From contig NZ_CP136187.1 in assembly GCF_033193315.1 (NCBI RefSeq), positions 1,488,001 through 1,552,000 on the forward strand: a stretch of 64,000 nt of DNA, given 5' to 3'. This document shows, one piece after another, positions 53,383 through 62,872 of this stretch. Numbering within the stretch: position 1 is the first letter of the stretch; each line of letters opens with the position of its first letter. The notes under the pieces were generated by a model that was not told the origin of the DNA, searched no databases, and was given only the letters and a program-made list of their open reading frames with translations. The position numbers and the translations under genes were made by a program. This DNA comes from Agathobaculum sp. NTUH-O15-33 (lineage in GTDB: Bacteria; Bacillota; Clostridia; Oscillospirales; Butyricicoccaceae).

Positions 53383-56300
53383 ATGAGGAATACGCTGAAA
53401 AAAGCGGTTAGCTGGCTGCTGACCGCGGTCATGCTGGCGGCCTGTTTGCCTGCGGGCTTTGCCGCCGAGGGGGCGGCGTTCAAAAACGGCCCGTATCTGA
53501 TGGCCCCAAAGACCGATAGCATGGTCGTCGTTTGGGAAGCAACGCAAAAGACGGAGGCCACCATCGCCTACGGCACGGAGGAGAACGCGCTTTGCGAACC
53601 GATTCCGGTGCAGCCGCGCGCGGACGCGCCGGATTTTCAGGGCGCGAAAATGCAGCTTTACCAGTACCGGCTGGAAAATTTGAAACCCGGCGCCCGCTAC
53701 TATTACGAGGTAAAGCTTGCCGGGGGAGAAAGCTGCAAAGCAAATTTTAAGACGCTGGAAAACGATCCGGAGAAAATAAACCTGATCTCGCTCTCCGATT
53801 CGCACGCCTTTGCCACCCGCGCCGAGCTGGACGCGGCGGTGAAGCAGTACGACCCGGCGTTCCTGCTGCACTGCGGCGATATCGTGGAGGGCACCGGCGC
53901 GCAGGCCGAGCAGTTCAGCTATTTTCTAAAGGGCGAAGCCGCGGATGATTTCATTCACTATTATCCGGTCGTGTATTCCAGCGGCAACCACGATCAGGGC
54001 GGCGTGTATTACAACACCTATATTTATGACGTGCAGGATAAGGAATACGGCGCCGTGGTAAACGGTGACAGCTCGTTTGATTACGGCGGCCTGCACATTA
54101 CATTGATGAACAGCGCGCCATGGGGCCTGTACCAAATGAACTCCGAAGCGACCGGACAAAAGGCCGACGCCGCCACGATCGATACGATAAGCAAGGCGAT
54201 GGATTGGCTGCGGGGGGATCTGGCTTCGGATGCGGCGAAAAACGCGGATTTCCGCATCATCACCATGCATCATCCGGTATCGGATGCGTATACCAAGCGC
54301 TATATCCCGGATGTGATCGAGCCGGGCAAGGTCGACCTTTTGCTGTCCGGCCACACGCACAGCTATGCGCGCGCGGTGTCTGCAAATCCGGCGGTAGGCG
54401 CTTCGACCGTGTACCTGACCCATCAGGACGCGCGCACCTATAACAAAAAGGGCGATTACTTCCATATCACCGGCGACGGCGACACGCTGACCGTGGATGT
54501 GTTCGGCGCGGAAAGCGCGGGCGCGGAAAGCAAGCTGGCCGTTTCCACCACGATCGCCAAGGAAAAGCAGGTGCTCGGCTATTCGGATGTTTCGCTTACG
54601 CCGAACGAGGTGCTTTATAACGGCTTCGTCACGGTCAAGGCGACGGTGACGAACAACGGCAAGGGCTTGGCGGCGGCCGTGCTGCCGGTCACGGACAACG
54701 GCGAAACGCGTTACCTGTACCAATTTGACGGCGAGACGAAAACGCTTGACCCGGGCGCGTCCGTCACCCTGACCGGCACGCTGTCCATGGGCACGCTGGG
54801 CAAGCACACGCTGAAGCTTGCGGACAAGTCCGTTGATGTGAACGTAAAATTCCGCGCCGCCACCTTTGACTACCGCAACATCCGCACCAAAATGGGCGAC
54901 GGGGAAATGAGCGATATCGAAAGCAACACGCTGCACATTAAGGCGGATGTGACGAATATCGGCAACGAAGCGGGTACGGCCACGGCGGAATTCAAGATCG
55001 ACGGCGAAACGGTCGAGACCAAGCAGTACAATCTGGGTTCGGACGAGACCAAGACGGCAGAGTTCAGCCATACCTTTGAAAAAGCCGGCGCCTATGAAGT
55101 CACGATTGGCAACGCCGCGCCGCAGACCGTTTACATCGAAGGTTCGATTCAGGGCATGCCGATCGTGAAGGACAAGTCCGGTAGCGGCAACAACGGCTAT
55201 ATCCACGGCCAGCCTGAGCTGGGCACGGACGACCAAGGCCGCCAGACGCTGATTTTGGACGGCAAACGCGATTATATTGAGATACCGGACAACGGCGGCT
55301 ATACGGTCAAGGATGCGTGCACGGGCGTCGTATGGGCCAACCTGCCGGGCGCGGGTACGACCAAGCCCGGCGTTTCCGAGCTGACCGAGCAATATATCGA
55401 TCTGGACGGCAAGGGCGCGATCCCGGATCACAATCCGCTCATGGTCAAGGGCATCGGTCTTGGCTGGGGCACGCCTTATCTGTTCCGCATGGCGGTGCGC
55501 GAAAACGGCAAGGTGACCTACGGCGTGTGCCTGCTCGACGATAACGGCGAGTTTAGCTGGAACGACGACAGCACTGAAAAAAGCGGCATCCAAAAGGATA
55601 CTTGGGTGCAGTATACCAGCGCCTTTGACTTTGAGACCGGCGGCGACGCGTATGAAAACGACTACAACAGCTCGCACGTCGACAAGCCGCCTTTTACCGC
55701 GCCGGTCAAGAACTGGGAGGGCGAGCCGATGTACATCGGTCTCGGCTTCAAAAACACCTTGCAGACCGGGCGCGGGCGCGGCATGTACCACACCATGCTG
55801 CCGGGCGCGATCGCGCAGGTCCGCTTTTACACGGATAAGCTGTCCGCCGCTGAAAACGACACGCTCCGCGCCGCCCCAACGGCGGCCGGGCCCAAGGCCG
55901 ACGCGCTGAAAATCTGGCTATCCTTTGAAGACAGTGATCTGAACCTGAGCGGTACGCATACCACCGAGTGGGTGACGGCCACGGCGGCGCCGTCCGCGCT
56001 CGCGTACGATGTTTCCTTTGGCGGTAAAGCCTCCGTCACAGCGACCGTGCAGACCTCGGACGACGGCAAGACGATAAAGGAAGAAAAAAACTATCCGCTT
56101 GAAAACGGTGCGAACACCGCCGCGCTGACCGGCTTGGGGCAGGCGAAGTATGTGCGCGTCAAAACGGCGTTCGTCTCGGATTTGAACAAGACGGAATCGA
56201 GCGTGCCGGTGCTCACGGAATATACGCTGACCGCGGGTTCGTCTAAAACGTGGAACACGCTGGTGGATTGGAGCAAGGGGACCTTTGAGGGCGCGGCGGG

Positions 56301-56940
56301 CCATCAGTCGGGCGATGTTTACCGCAACCACGCGAAGGATTTTGACGATTACGGCGAAACGGCGGATCAGGCGGATGTGTCCGGCTTTGCCGATACCGCG
56401 AACCATTGGGCGAAGAACGCGATCGAGCAGGTGGTGGAAGAGGGCCTGTTCACCGGTGCGAGCGCAACCGCGTTCGAGCCGGAAAACACCATGACGCGCG
56501 GCATGTTCGTCACCGTGCTGGGCCGCATGGCCGGTGCGAAGGGCGACGGCGCGGCCGCGGCCGCGGTTTTCTCCGATGTACCGGCGGACGCCTACTATGC
56601 GCCCTTTGTGGCGTGGGCCTCTGAAAACGGTATCGTCACCGGCACCGACCCCGGCCGGTTTTCGCCCGGCGAACCGGTCAGCCGCGAGCAGATGGCGGCG
56701 CTTCTGAGCCGCTACGCGGACTATGCCGCGCTGCCGCTGGGCGGCGACGCGGAACGGCAGGTGTTTGCGGACGATGCCAGCATCCGCGCGTTCGCGCGCG
56801 ACGCGGTATACCGCATGCAGCAAAGCGGCGTGATTCTCGGCCAGCCGGGCAACGTGTTTGAGCCGCAGGGCAACGCGACCCGCGCCGAAGCGGCCACCAT
56901 GCTCTGCCGTTTTGAAAAGCTGACGGAAAACGCGGCCTGA
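53383..56940 (+). CDS. SLH-anchored surface metallophosphatase
   Basis: An 1185-residue secreted protein. Residues 1-~28 are a signal peptide (LKKAVSWLLTAVMLAACLPA). Residues ~30-125 are a fibronectin-like purple-acid-phosphatase N-domain; ~130-380 a calcineurin-like phosphatase with all metal motifs (SLSDSHAF, HCGDIVEG, SGNHDQGG, MHHPVSD, SGHTHSYAR). Then come two Ig/CARDB-like segments (~400-590), a LamG/concanavalin-like domain (~600-830), a linker, and three SLH repeats (~1010-1185; HWAKNAIEQVVEEGLFTG, YYAPFVAWASENGIVTG, FARDAVYRMQQSGVILG) that bind cell-wall polymers. It probably releases phosphate from organic esters at the cell surface. Ribosome site AAGAGGAA. Confidence 0.9.
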   Translation: MRNTLKKAVSWLLTAVMLAACLPAGFAAEGAAFKNGPYLMAPKTDSMVVVWEATQKTEATIAYGTEENALCEPIPVQPRADAPDFQGAKMQLYQYRLENLKPGARYYYEVKLAGGESCKANFKTLENDPEKINLISLSDSHAFATRAELDAAVKQYDPAFLLHCGDIVEGTGAQAEQFSYFLKGEAADDFIHYYPVVYSSGNHDQGGVYYNTYIYDVQDKEYGAVVNGDSSFDYGGLHITLMNSAPWGLYQMNSEATGQKADAATIDTISKAMDWLRGDLASDAAKNADFRIITMHHPVSDAYTKRYIPDVIEPGKVDLLLSGHTHSYARAVSANPAVGASTVYLTHQDARTYNKKGDYFHITGDGDTLTVDVFGAESAGAESKLAVSTTIAKEKQVLGYSDVSLTPNEVLYNGFVTVKATVTNNGKGLAAAVLPVTDNGETRYLYQFDGETKTLDPGASVTLTGTLSMGTLGKHTLKLADKSVDVNVKFRAATFDYRNIRTKMGDGEMSDIESNTLHIKADVTNIGNEAGTATAEFKIDGETVETKQYNLGSDETKTAEFSHTFEKAGAYEVTIGNAAPQTVYIEGSIQGMPIVKDKSGSGNNGYIHGQPELGTDDQGRQTLILDGKRDYIEIPDNGGYTVKDACTGVVWANLPGAGTTKPGVSELTEQYIDLDGKGAIPDHNPLMVKGIGLGWGTPYLFRMAVRENGKVTYGVCLLDDNGEFSWNDDSTEKSGIQKDTWVQYTSAFDFETGGDAYENDYNSSHVDKPPFTAPVKNWEGEPMYIGLGFKNTLQTGRGRGMYHTMLPGAIAQVRFYTDKLSAAENDTLRAAPTAAGPKADALKIWLSFEDSDLNLSGTHTTEWVTATAAPSALAYDVSFGGKASVTATVQTSDDGKTIKEEKNYPLENGANTAALTGLGQAKYVRVKTAFVSDLNKTESSVPVLTEYTLTAGSSKTWNTLVDWSKGTFEGAAGHQSGDVYRNHAKDFDDYGETADQADVSGFADTANHWAKNAIEQVVEEGLFTGASATAFEPENTMTRGMFVTVLGRMAGAKGDGAAAAAVFSDVPADAYYAPFVAWASENGIVTGTDPGRFSPGEPVSREQMAALLSRYADYAALPLGGDAERQVFADDASIRAFARDAVYRMQQSGVILGQPGNVFEPQGNATRAEAATMLCRFEKLTENAA

Positions 56941-56959
56941 CACGGCCACATAGATAAAG

Positions 56960-56993
56960 GAGCGCCTCCCGCATTTTCATGCGGGAGGCGCTC
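56960..56993. terminator. Bidirectional terminator
   Basis: 15-bp stem (56960-56974 with 56979-56993), loop TTTC, followed by GCGTTTGTTTTA; between the converging surface protein and GerA-family genes. Confidence 0.8.
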
Positions 56994-57002
56994 GCGTTTG
57001 TT

Positions 57003-58406
57003 TTATTGGCGGCGGACCGAGGGGCGAAACAGCTTTTTCATCAGCAGCTTGCCGTTAAAGGGGATCAAGGGGTACAGATAGCTGTGCCCCGAAAAGGTTT
57101 TGCACGAGAGCAGGATGACCAGAATAGCGAGCAGGCCGAGCAAAAAGCCCCAAACGTTCAGTGTGACGGTCAGGATCAGCAAGCCCATGCGCATGAATTT
57201 CATCGCATAGCCCAGCTCGAACGAAGGCTGGTTGAACCCGCCCAACGCGACAAAGGCCATATACAGCATGGCTTCGGAGGAAAACCAACCGGATTTGACC
57301 GCGAAATCGCCCACCACGATACCCGCGATCACCGAAAGCGAGGTCGTCAGCATCGAAGGCGTGTTCAGGGTGGCGAGCTTGAGCCCGTCAATGCCGAGTT
57401 CCAAAATGATCAGCTGCCAGAAAAGCGGCACCGCGGGCGGCTCGGAGGGAATGAGGAACGCAAGCCCCTCCGGCAGCCATGCGGGATTTTGGTTGACCAG
57501 CAGCCAAAGCGGCGTGACCAGCAGCATCAGCAGCAGCACGAGAAAGCGCGTCAGCCGCAGGTAAGAGCCGGTCAGCGGCGGGAAATAATAGTCGTTCGCC
57601 TCCTCCATGATGTCGAAAATAGAGGTCGGCAGCGTCATGGCGGCGGGGGAGTTGTCCACCAGAAGGACAACGTCGCCCTCGAGCACCTGCGCGGCGGCGG
57701 CGTCCGGCCTTTCGGTGTATTTGAAGCGGGGGAACGGGTTATACCATTTATGGGGCAGCAGCAGCTCGGCCAAGCTTTCGCTGTTCATGGTCAAAGCGTC
57801 CACCTGCTGTCCGTCCCGCGTCAGGCGGTCGCGCAGCTTTTTCAAAAGCGCGTCGTCCGCGCGGTCGGCCATATAGCAGAGCACCACGTCGGTTTTGCTC
57901 GCGGCGCCAAGCGTGAAAGCCTCCATCCGCAAGTGCGGCGAGCGTATACGGCGGCGGATCAGTGCACAGTTTAAAACCATGGTTTCAACAAAGCCGTCGT
58001 GCGAACCGCGAAAAACCTTGTCCTTCTCCGGCTCGGCGGTGTCGCGCTGGGGATAGGTGCGGATATCAAGCAGCACGTACTGCGCAAAACCTTCAATCAG
58101 CAGCGCGGTCTGCCCGGCGAGCACGGCGGTGACGACCTTGCTCTCATCCTGTTCCAGCGCGGCCTCGCAGTAGGGCACGGCAAGGTCTAAAAAGGCCTGT
58201 TCATCGACAAAGCAGGGATCGTCCTGCTTCAGGGAGTAGAAAAACTCCATGATCTTTTCAAACAGCTCGTCCTTGACAAAGCCGTCTATCAGCGTGAACA
58301 TGGCGCGCCGTCCGGCGAAGCGCACCGGCCGCTCGAGCAGGTCAAAGCTTTTGTTAACGGCAAGCGCCTGCCGCAGCGCGCTCACCCGGGAATCGAAAGA
58401 AGACAT
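57003..58406 (-). CDS. GerA/SpoVAF-family spore germination protein
   Basis: A 467-residue protein. The N-terminal soluble half carries the GerA marks DKVFRGSHDGFVETMVLNCA and LIRRRIRSPHLRMEAF; the C-terminal half has about five membrane helices (for example RFLVLLLMLLVTPLWLLV and TTSLSVIAGIVVGDFAVKS). In operons with B and C subunits such a protein is a germinant receptor; here it stands alone, which fits SpoVAF, the inner-membrane partner of spore germination. No spoVA genes are adjacent. ATG 58406. Confidence 0.82.
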   Translation of the reverse strand: MSSFDSRVSALRQALAVNKSFDLLERPVRFAGRRAMFTLIDGFVKDELFEKIMEFFYSLKQDDPCFVDEQAFLDLAVPYCEAALEQDESKVVTAVLAGQTALLIEGFAQYVLLDIRTYPQRDTAEPEKDKVFRGSHDGFVETMVLNCALIRRRIRSPHLRMEAFTLGAASKTDVVLCYMADRADDALLKKLRDRLTRDGQQVDALTMNSESLAELLLPHKWYNPFPRFKYTERPDAAAAQVLEGDVVLLVDNSPAAMTLPTSIFDIMEEANDYYFPPLTGSYLRLTRFLVLLLMLLVTPLWLLVNQNPAWLPEGLAFLIPSEPPAVPLFWQLIILELGIDGLKLATLNTPSMLTTSLSVIAGIVVGDFAVKSGWFSSEAMLYMAFVALGGFNQPSFELGYAMKFMRMGLLILTVTLNVWGFLLGLLAILVILLSCKTFSGHSYLYPLIPFNGKLLMKKLFRPSVRRQ

Positions 58407-58487
58407 GGCATTTCGTCCTTTCAGGGAGAATTACGGTTAGTTTGTGCGTAAATTGGGAGAAAATACACCGAGAGCAGTGCATCCAAT

Positions 58488-58516
58488 TTGACGAAACGCA
58501 AGATGTGGTATATAAT
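58488..58516 (+). promoter_or_regulatory. Promoter of the topoisomerase pair
   Basis: TTGACG (58488-58493), 17-base spacer, TATAAT (58511-58516). Confidence 0.75.
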
Positions 58517-58546
58517 ATAGTTGTGGTAATATGTATAAATTTTGAC

Positions 58547-58570
58547 ACCGGCGAAAGCGCCGGTTTTATT
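58547..58570 (+). terminator. Terminator-like hairpin in the topoisomerase leader
   Basis: Perfect 7-bp stem ACCGGCG/CGCCGGT with loop AAAG, then TTTTATT. It lies between the promoter and ATG 58595, so it would act as an attenuator. The T-tract is interrupted, so strength is uncertain. Confidence 0.45.
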
Positions 58571-58594
58571 TGGGTATAGGAGTGCAAAAAAAGC

Positions 58595-60589
58595 ATGAGT
58601 AAGGCAAAGCAGCATTACGGAAACGAAAGTATTTCCTCGCTCAAGGGCGCGGATCGCGTGCGCAAGCGCCCGGGCGTTATCTTTGGCTCGGACGGGCTGG
58701 AGGGCTGCGAGCACGCGGTTTTTGAAATACTTTCCAACTCGATCGACGAAGCGCGCGAGGGCTACGGCAGCGAGATCACCGTGACCCGGTACGAGGACGG
58801 TTCGATCGAGGTGGCCGACCAAGGACGCGGCATGCCGGTGGAGTGGAACGCGGCGGAAAACCGCTATAACTGGGAGCTGATCTTTTGCGAATTGTACGCG
58901 GGCGGCAAATACCAAAACGACACCGGCGAAAACTATGAGTTTTCGCTGGGTCTTAACGGCCTTGGCACGTGCGCCACGCAGTACTCCTCCGAATATATGG
59001 ACGCTACCGTCGTGCGCGACGGCTTTGAATACAGCCTGCACTTTGAAAAGGGCGAAAACAAGACCGGCACCAAGGAAGGCTTCATTAAAAAGGAGACGAC
59101 CTCGAAAAGGACCGGCACCAAGATTCGCTGGAAGCCCGATCTTGAGGTGTTCACCGATATCCGCGTGCCGCTCGATTATTATCAGGACACGCTCAAGCGG
59201 CAGGCCGTGGTCAACAATAAGCTGAAATTCATCCTGCGCGACCAACAGGGCGGCAAGTTTGAAACAAGCGAGTTTTTATATCAAAACGGCATTGTCGATT
59301 ATGTGCAGGAGCTGGCCGGCGGGACGCCGCTCACCTCTGTGCAGTTTCTGGAAAACGAAAGGCGCGGCCGCGACCGCGCGGACAAGCCGGAATACAAGGT
59401 GAAGCTTTCCTGCGCGTTCTGCTTTTCCCCAAGCGAGCAGCGGCTGGAATACTATCATAACTCCTCGTGGCTGGAGCACGGCGGCGCGCCGGACAAGGCG
59501 GTGCGCTCGGCTTTTGTTTCCGCGATCGACGGGTATATCAAGCAGATCGGCAAGTACACCAAAAGCGAGAGCAAGGTCACCTTTCAGGACGTGGCGGACA
59601 GCCTCGTGCTGGTGACCAACTGCTTTTCCACCCAGACCTCGTACGAAAACCAGACCAAAAAGGCCATCACCAATAAATTCATTCAGGAAGCGATGACCGA
59701 CTTTTTAAAGCAGGGTCTGGAAATCTATTTTATCGAAAACAAGGCCGAAGCGGACAAGATCGCCGAGCAGATTCTCATCAACAAGCGCTCGCGCGAGCAG
59801 GCCGAAAAAGCGCGCCTTAACATCAAGAAAAAGCTTTCCGGCAACCTTGATCTGGCCAACCGCGTGCAGAAGTTTGTCGACTGCCGCACCAAGGACGTTG
59901 CGCGCCGTGAGATCTACATCGTGGAGGGCGATTCGGCGCTCGGTTCGGTCAAGCAGGGGCGGGACAGCGAGTTTCAGGCCATCATGCCGGTGCGCGGCAA
60001 AATACTCAACTGCCTGAAAGCCGATTATGATAAAATTTTCAAAAACGATATCATCACCGATCTTTTAAAGGTGCTCGGCTGCGGGGTAGAGGTGCGCAAC
60101 AAAGCCTCCAAGGACCTTTCCGCTTTTGATCTAAACAGCCTGCGGTGGAATAAAGTCATCATCTGTACCGATGCGGACGTGGACGGCTTCCAGATCCGCA
60201 CGCTGATTCTGACCATGCTGTACCGCCTAACGCCCACGCTGATCGAAAAGGGCTTTGTCTATATCGCGGAATCGCCGCTCTATGAGATTGAGTGCAAGGG
60301 CAAAAGCTATTTCGCGTTCGACGAAACCGAAAAAGCCGCGATCATCAAAAAGCTGGAAGGCAAAAAAATGCTCATCCAGCGCTCCAAGGGCCTTGGCGAA
60401 AACGAGGCCGACATGATGTGGGAGACCACCATGAACCCGGAGACCCGCCGCCTGATCCGCGTCGAGCCAGAGGAAGCCAAGGCGACCAGCGATATGTTCG
60501 ACCTGCTGCTCGGCGACAACCTCGCGGGCCGCAAGGAATATATTGCGGAAAACGGATATTTATATTTAGAGCTGGCCGATATCTCATAA
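58595..60589 (+). CDS. Type II topoisomerase B subunit (ParE/GyrB-like, divergent)
   Basis: A 664-residue ATPase subunit. GHKL motifs: EILSNSIDEAREG, DQGRGMPVEWN and GLNGLGTCATQYSS; the transducer region follows; the TOPRIM domain shows IYIVEGDSALGSVKQGRDSE and ICTDADVDGFQIRTL, then QRSKGLGENEADMMWETTMN. It differs from housekeeping GyrB (GLNGLG for GLHGVG, EGDSALG for EGDSAGG), marking the separate clostridial topoisomerase IV-like family. Ribosome site AGGAG; the A subunit follows 19 bases later. Confidence 0.9.
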   Translation: MSKAKQHYGNESISSLKGADRVRKRPGVIFGSDGLEGCEHAVFEILSNSIDEAREGYGSEITVTRYEDGSIEVADQGRGMPVEWNAAENRYNWELIFCELYAGGKYQNDTGENYEFSLGLNGLGTCATQYSSEYMDATVVRDGFEYSLHFEKGENKTGTKEGFIKKETTSKRTGTKIRWKPDLEVFTDIRVPLDYYQDTLKRQAVVNNKLKFILRDQQGGKFETSEFLYQNGIVDYVQELAGGTPLTSVQFLENERRGRDRADKPEYKVKLSCAFCFSPSEQRLEYYHNSSWLEHGGAPDKAVRSAFVSAIDGYIKQIGKYTKSESKVTFQDVADSLVLVTNCFSTQTSYENQTKKAITNKFIQEAMTDFLKQGLEIYFIENKAEADKIAEQILINKRSREQAEKARLNIKKKLSGNLDLANRVQKFVDCRTKDVARREIYIVEGDSALGSVKQGRDSEFQAIMPVRGKILNCLKADYDKIFKNDIITDLLKVLGCGVEVRNKASKDLSAFDLNSLRWNKVIICTDADVDGFQIRTLILTMLYRLTPTLIEKGFVYIAESPLYEIECKGKSYFAFDETEKAAIIKKLEGKKMLIQRSKGLGENEADMMWETTMNPETRRLIRVEPEEAKATSDMFDLLLGDNLAGRKEYIAENGYLYLELADIS

Positions 60590-60608
60590 ACGATAGGTGA
60601 AAAACAAT

Positions 60609-62816
60609 ATGGCTAAAAAACCCGAGAAAAAAGAATATAAAGAGCATCCGTCCACGCCGCAGCGCATCACGGATACGCTGCGCGAGAACTATATGCCCTA
60701 TGCGATGAGCGTGATCGTGTCCCGCGCCATCCCGGAGATAGACGGCTTCAAGCCCTCGCACCGGAAGCTGCTGTACACGATGTACAAAAAGGGGCTGCTG
60801 AACGGCAACCGCACCAAGTCCGCCAACATCGTGGGCGAAACGATGAAGCTCAACCCCCACGGCGACGGCGCGATCTATGAGACCATGGTGCGCCTGACGC
60901 GCGGCAACGAAGCGCTTTTAAACCCCTTTGTTGATTCCAAGGGCAACTTCGGCAAGGTCTATTCGCGCGATATGGCCTATGCGGCCCCGCGTTACACCGA
61001 GGCAAAGCTGGACGCTTTCTGCGCCGAGCTGTTCCGCGACATCGATTGCGACGCGGTTGATTTTGTGGACAACTACGACGGCACGATGAAGGAGCCTTCG
61101 CTGCTGCCGACGACCTTCCCGAACATCCTCGCTTCCGCGAATACGGGCATCGCGGTCGGCATGGCGTCGAACTTTTGCGGCTTCAATTTGGCCGAGGTGT
61201 GCCGCACCGCAATCGCCTGTATCAAGGACCCGGCGCACGACCTGCTTTCCACCTTGCCCGCGCCCGACTTTTCGACCGGCGGCGAGCTGATCTACGATGA
61301 AAACGAAATGCGCGCCATTTATGAGAGCGGCCGCGGTTCGTTCAAGGTGCGCGCTAAGTGGGAATATCAAAAAAAGGAAAATATCATCGAGGTCACCGAG
61401 ATTCCGTATACGACCACGATCGAAGCCATAATCGACAAGGTGGCCGAGCTGGCCAAGGCGGGCAAGCTGCGAGAAATCGCCGATATCCGCGACGAGACCG
61501 ACCTTTCCGGCCTGAAGCTGGCGATCGATCTCAAGCGAGGCACCGACCCGGACAAGCTGATGGCCAAGCTGATGAAGATGACGCCGCTCATGGACAGCTT
61601 TTCCTGCAATTTCAACGTGCTGATCGGCGGCTTGCCGCGCGTATTAGGCGTTCGGCAGGTGCTGGACGAGTGGACGGCGTGGCGCACCGAATGCGTGCGC
61701 CGCCGCGTATACTTCGATTTGAACAAGAAGAAGGACAAGCTGCATCTGCTGCACGGCCTTGCCAAGATTCTGCTCGATATCGATAAGGCGATCCGCATCA
61801 TCCGCGAGACCGCCGAGGAAGCCGAGGTTATCCCGAACCTGATGATCGGCTTTGGAATCGACCAGATTCAGGCCGAGTATATCGCGGATATCCGCCTGCG
61901 CAACATCAATAAGGAATATATCCTTAAGCGCACGCAGGAGACCGAAGCGCTTGAAAAAGAGATCAAAAAGCTCGAAGAGATCGTGGGCAGCAAGGCGAAG
62001 ATTCGAAATATCATCGTCGCGGAGCTGGAGCAGGTGATCAAAAAGTACCCGTCCGAGCGGCGCACCAAGCTCGTCACCGCCGAAGCCGTGCCCGTGTTCG
62101 ACGAGACCGAACACATCGAGGATTACCCCGTGCTGCTCTTCTTGACGCGCGAGGGCTACTTTAAGAAAATTACGCCTCAATCCTTCCGCATGGGCAGCGA
62201 GCACAAGCTAAAGGATGGGGATGAGATCGTTTGGCAGGCCGAAACGACCAACAAGGCGGAGATCATCTTCCTGACCAACATGCAGCAGGCCTACAAAGCC
62301 CGCCTGTATGATTTTGACGACTGCAAAGCCTCCGCGCTGGGCGACTATCTGGCCTCTAAGCTCGGCATGGACGAAGGGGAAACGCCGGTGTTCGCGTTCC
62401 AGCCCGGCGATTACAAGGGGATCATGGCGGTCGTGTTCCAGAACGGCAAGGCCGCCCGTTTCTCGATCGACAGCTTTGAAACCAAGACCAACCGCCGCCG
62501 CCTGACGGGCGCGTATTCGGGCAAGTCGCCCGCCGTTCAGTTCTTCTTCCCGGTGGATGAAACGACCGAGATCACCATGTTTTCCACCGCGAACCGCGCG
62601 CTGACCTTCCGCGCGGGCATGCTGGATATCAAGGCCAGCCGCTCGACACAGGGGGTACAGGCGATGGTGCTGCGCGGTAAGCACACGGTCACCCGCGCCG
62701 TCCGCATGGAGGACGCGGCGCTTACCGATAACGGCCGCTACCGCTGCCGTTCCATTCCCTCTATCGGAGCTTTGCTGACCGATGAGGACCTGCCGGATAA
62801 GCAGCTGACGCTTTAA
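60609..62816 (+). CDS. Type II topoisomerase A subunit (ParC/GyrA-like, divergent)
   Basis: A 735-residue cleavage subunit. PEIDGFKPSHRKLLYTMYKK opens the winged-helix domain; the active-site Tyr is in AAPRYTEAKL. The quinolone region reads NPHGDGAIYETMVRL: Gly stands where E. coli GyrA has Ser83 and Glu at Asp87. A coiled coil (~440-480) and a degenerate beta-propeller-like C-domain follow, lacking the GyrA box, so decatenation is more likely than supercoiling. ATG 60609 is 8 bases after AGGTGA; GTG at 60597 is less likely. Confidence 0.9.
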   Translation: MAKKPEKKEYKEHPSTPQRITDTLRENYMPYAMSVIVSRAIPEIDGFKPSHRKLLYTMYKKGLLNGNRTKSANIVGETMKLNPHGDGAIYETMVRLTRGNEALLNPFVDSKGNFGKVYSRDMAYAAPRYTEAKLDAFCAELFRDIDCDAVDFVDNYDGTMKEPSLLPTTFPNILASANTGIAVGMASNFCGFNLAEVCRTAIACIKDPAHDLLSTLPAPDFSTGGELIYDENEMRAIYESGRGSFKVRAKWEYQKKENIIEVTEIPYTTTIEAIIDKVAELAKAGKLREIADIRDETDLSGLKLAIDLKRGTDPDKLMAKLMKMTPLMDSFSCNFNVLIGGLPRVLGVRQVLDEWTAWRTECVRRRVYFDLNKKKDKLHLLHGLAKILLDIDKAIRIIRETAEEAEVIPNLMIGFGIDQIQAEYIADIRLRNINKEYILKRTQETEALEKEIKKLEEIVGSKAKIRNIIVAELEQVIKKYPSERRTKLVTAEAVPVFDETEHIEDYPVLLFLTREGYFKKITPQSFRMGSEHKLKDGDEIVWQAETTNKAEIIFLTNMQQAYKARLYDFDDCKASALGDYLASKLGMDEGETPVFAFQPGDYKGIMAVVFQNGKAARFSIDSFETKTNRRRLTGAYSGKSPAVQFFFPVDETTEITMFSTANRALTFRAGMLDIKASRSTQGVQAMVLRGKHTVTRAVRMEDAALTDNGRYRCRSIPSIGALLTDEDLPDKQLTL

Positions 62817-62832
62817 TATCGTATGGCTGAGA

Positions 62833-62869
62833 GGGCTGTGAAAACCGTAAAGGTTTTCACAGCCCTTTT
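62833..62869. terminator. Bidirectional terminator
   Basis: 14-bp stem GGGCTGTGAAAACC/GGTTTTCACAGCCC (62833-62846, 62852-62865) with loop GTAAA and TTTT; serves the topoisomerase pair and the converging MATE gene. Confidence 0.85.
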
Positions 62870-62872
62870 GTC

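Noticed and set aside
53926..55791. Leftward frame of 621 codons
   Set aside because: Antisense to the surface phosphatase; no motifs, biased composition.
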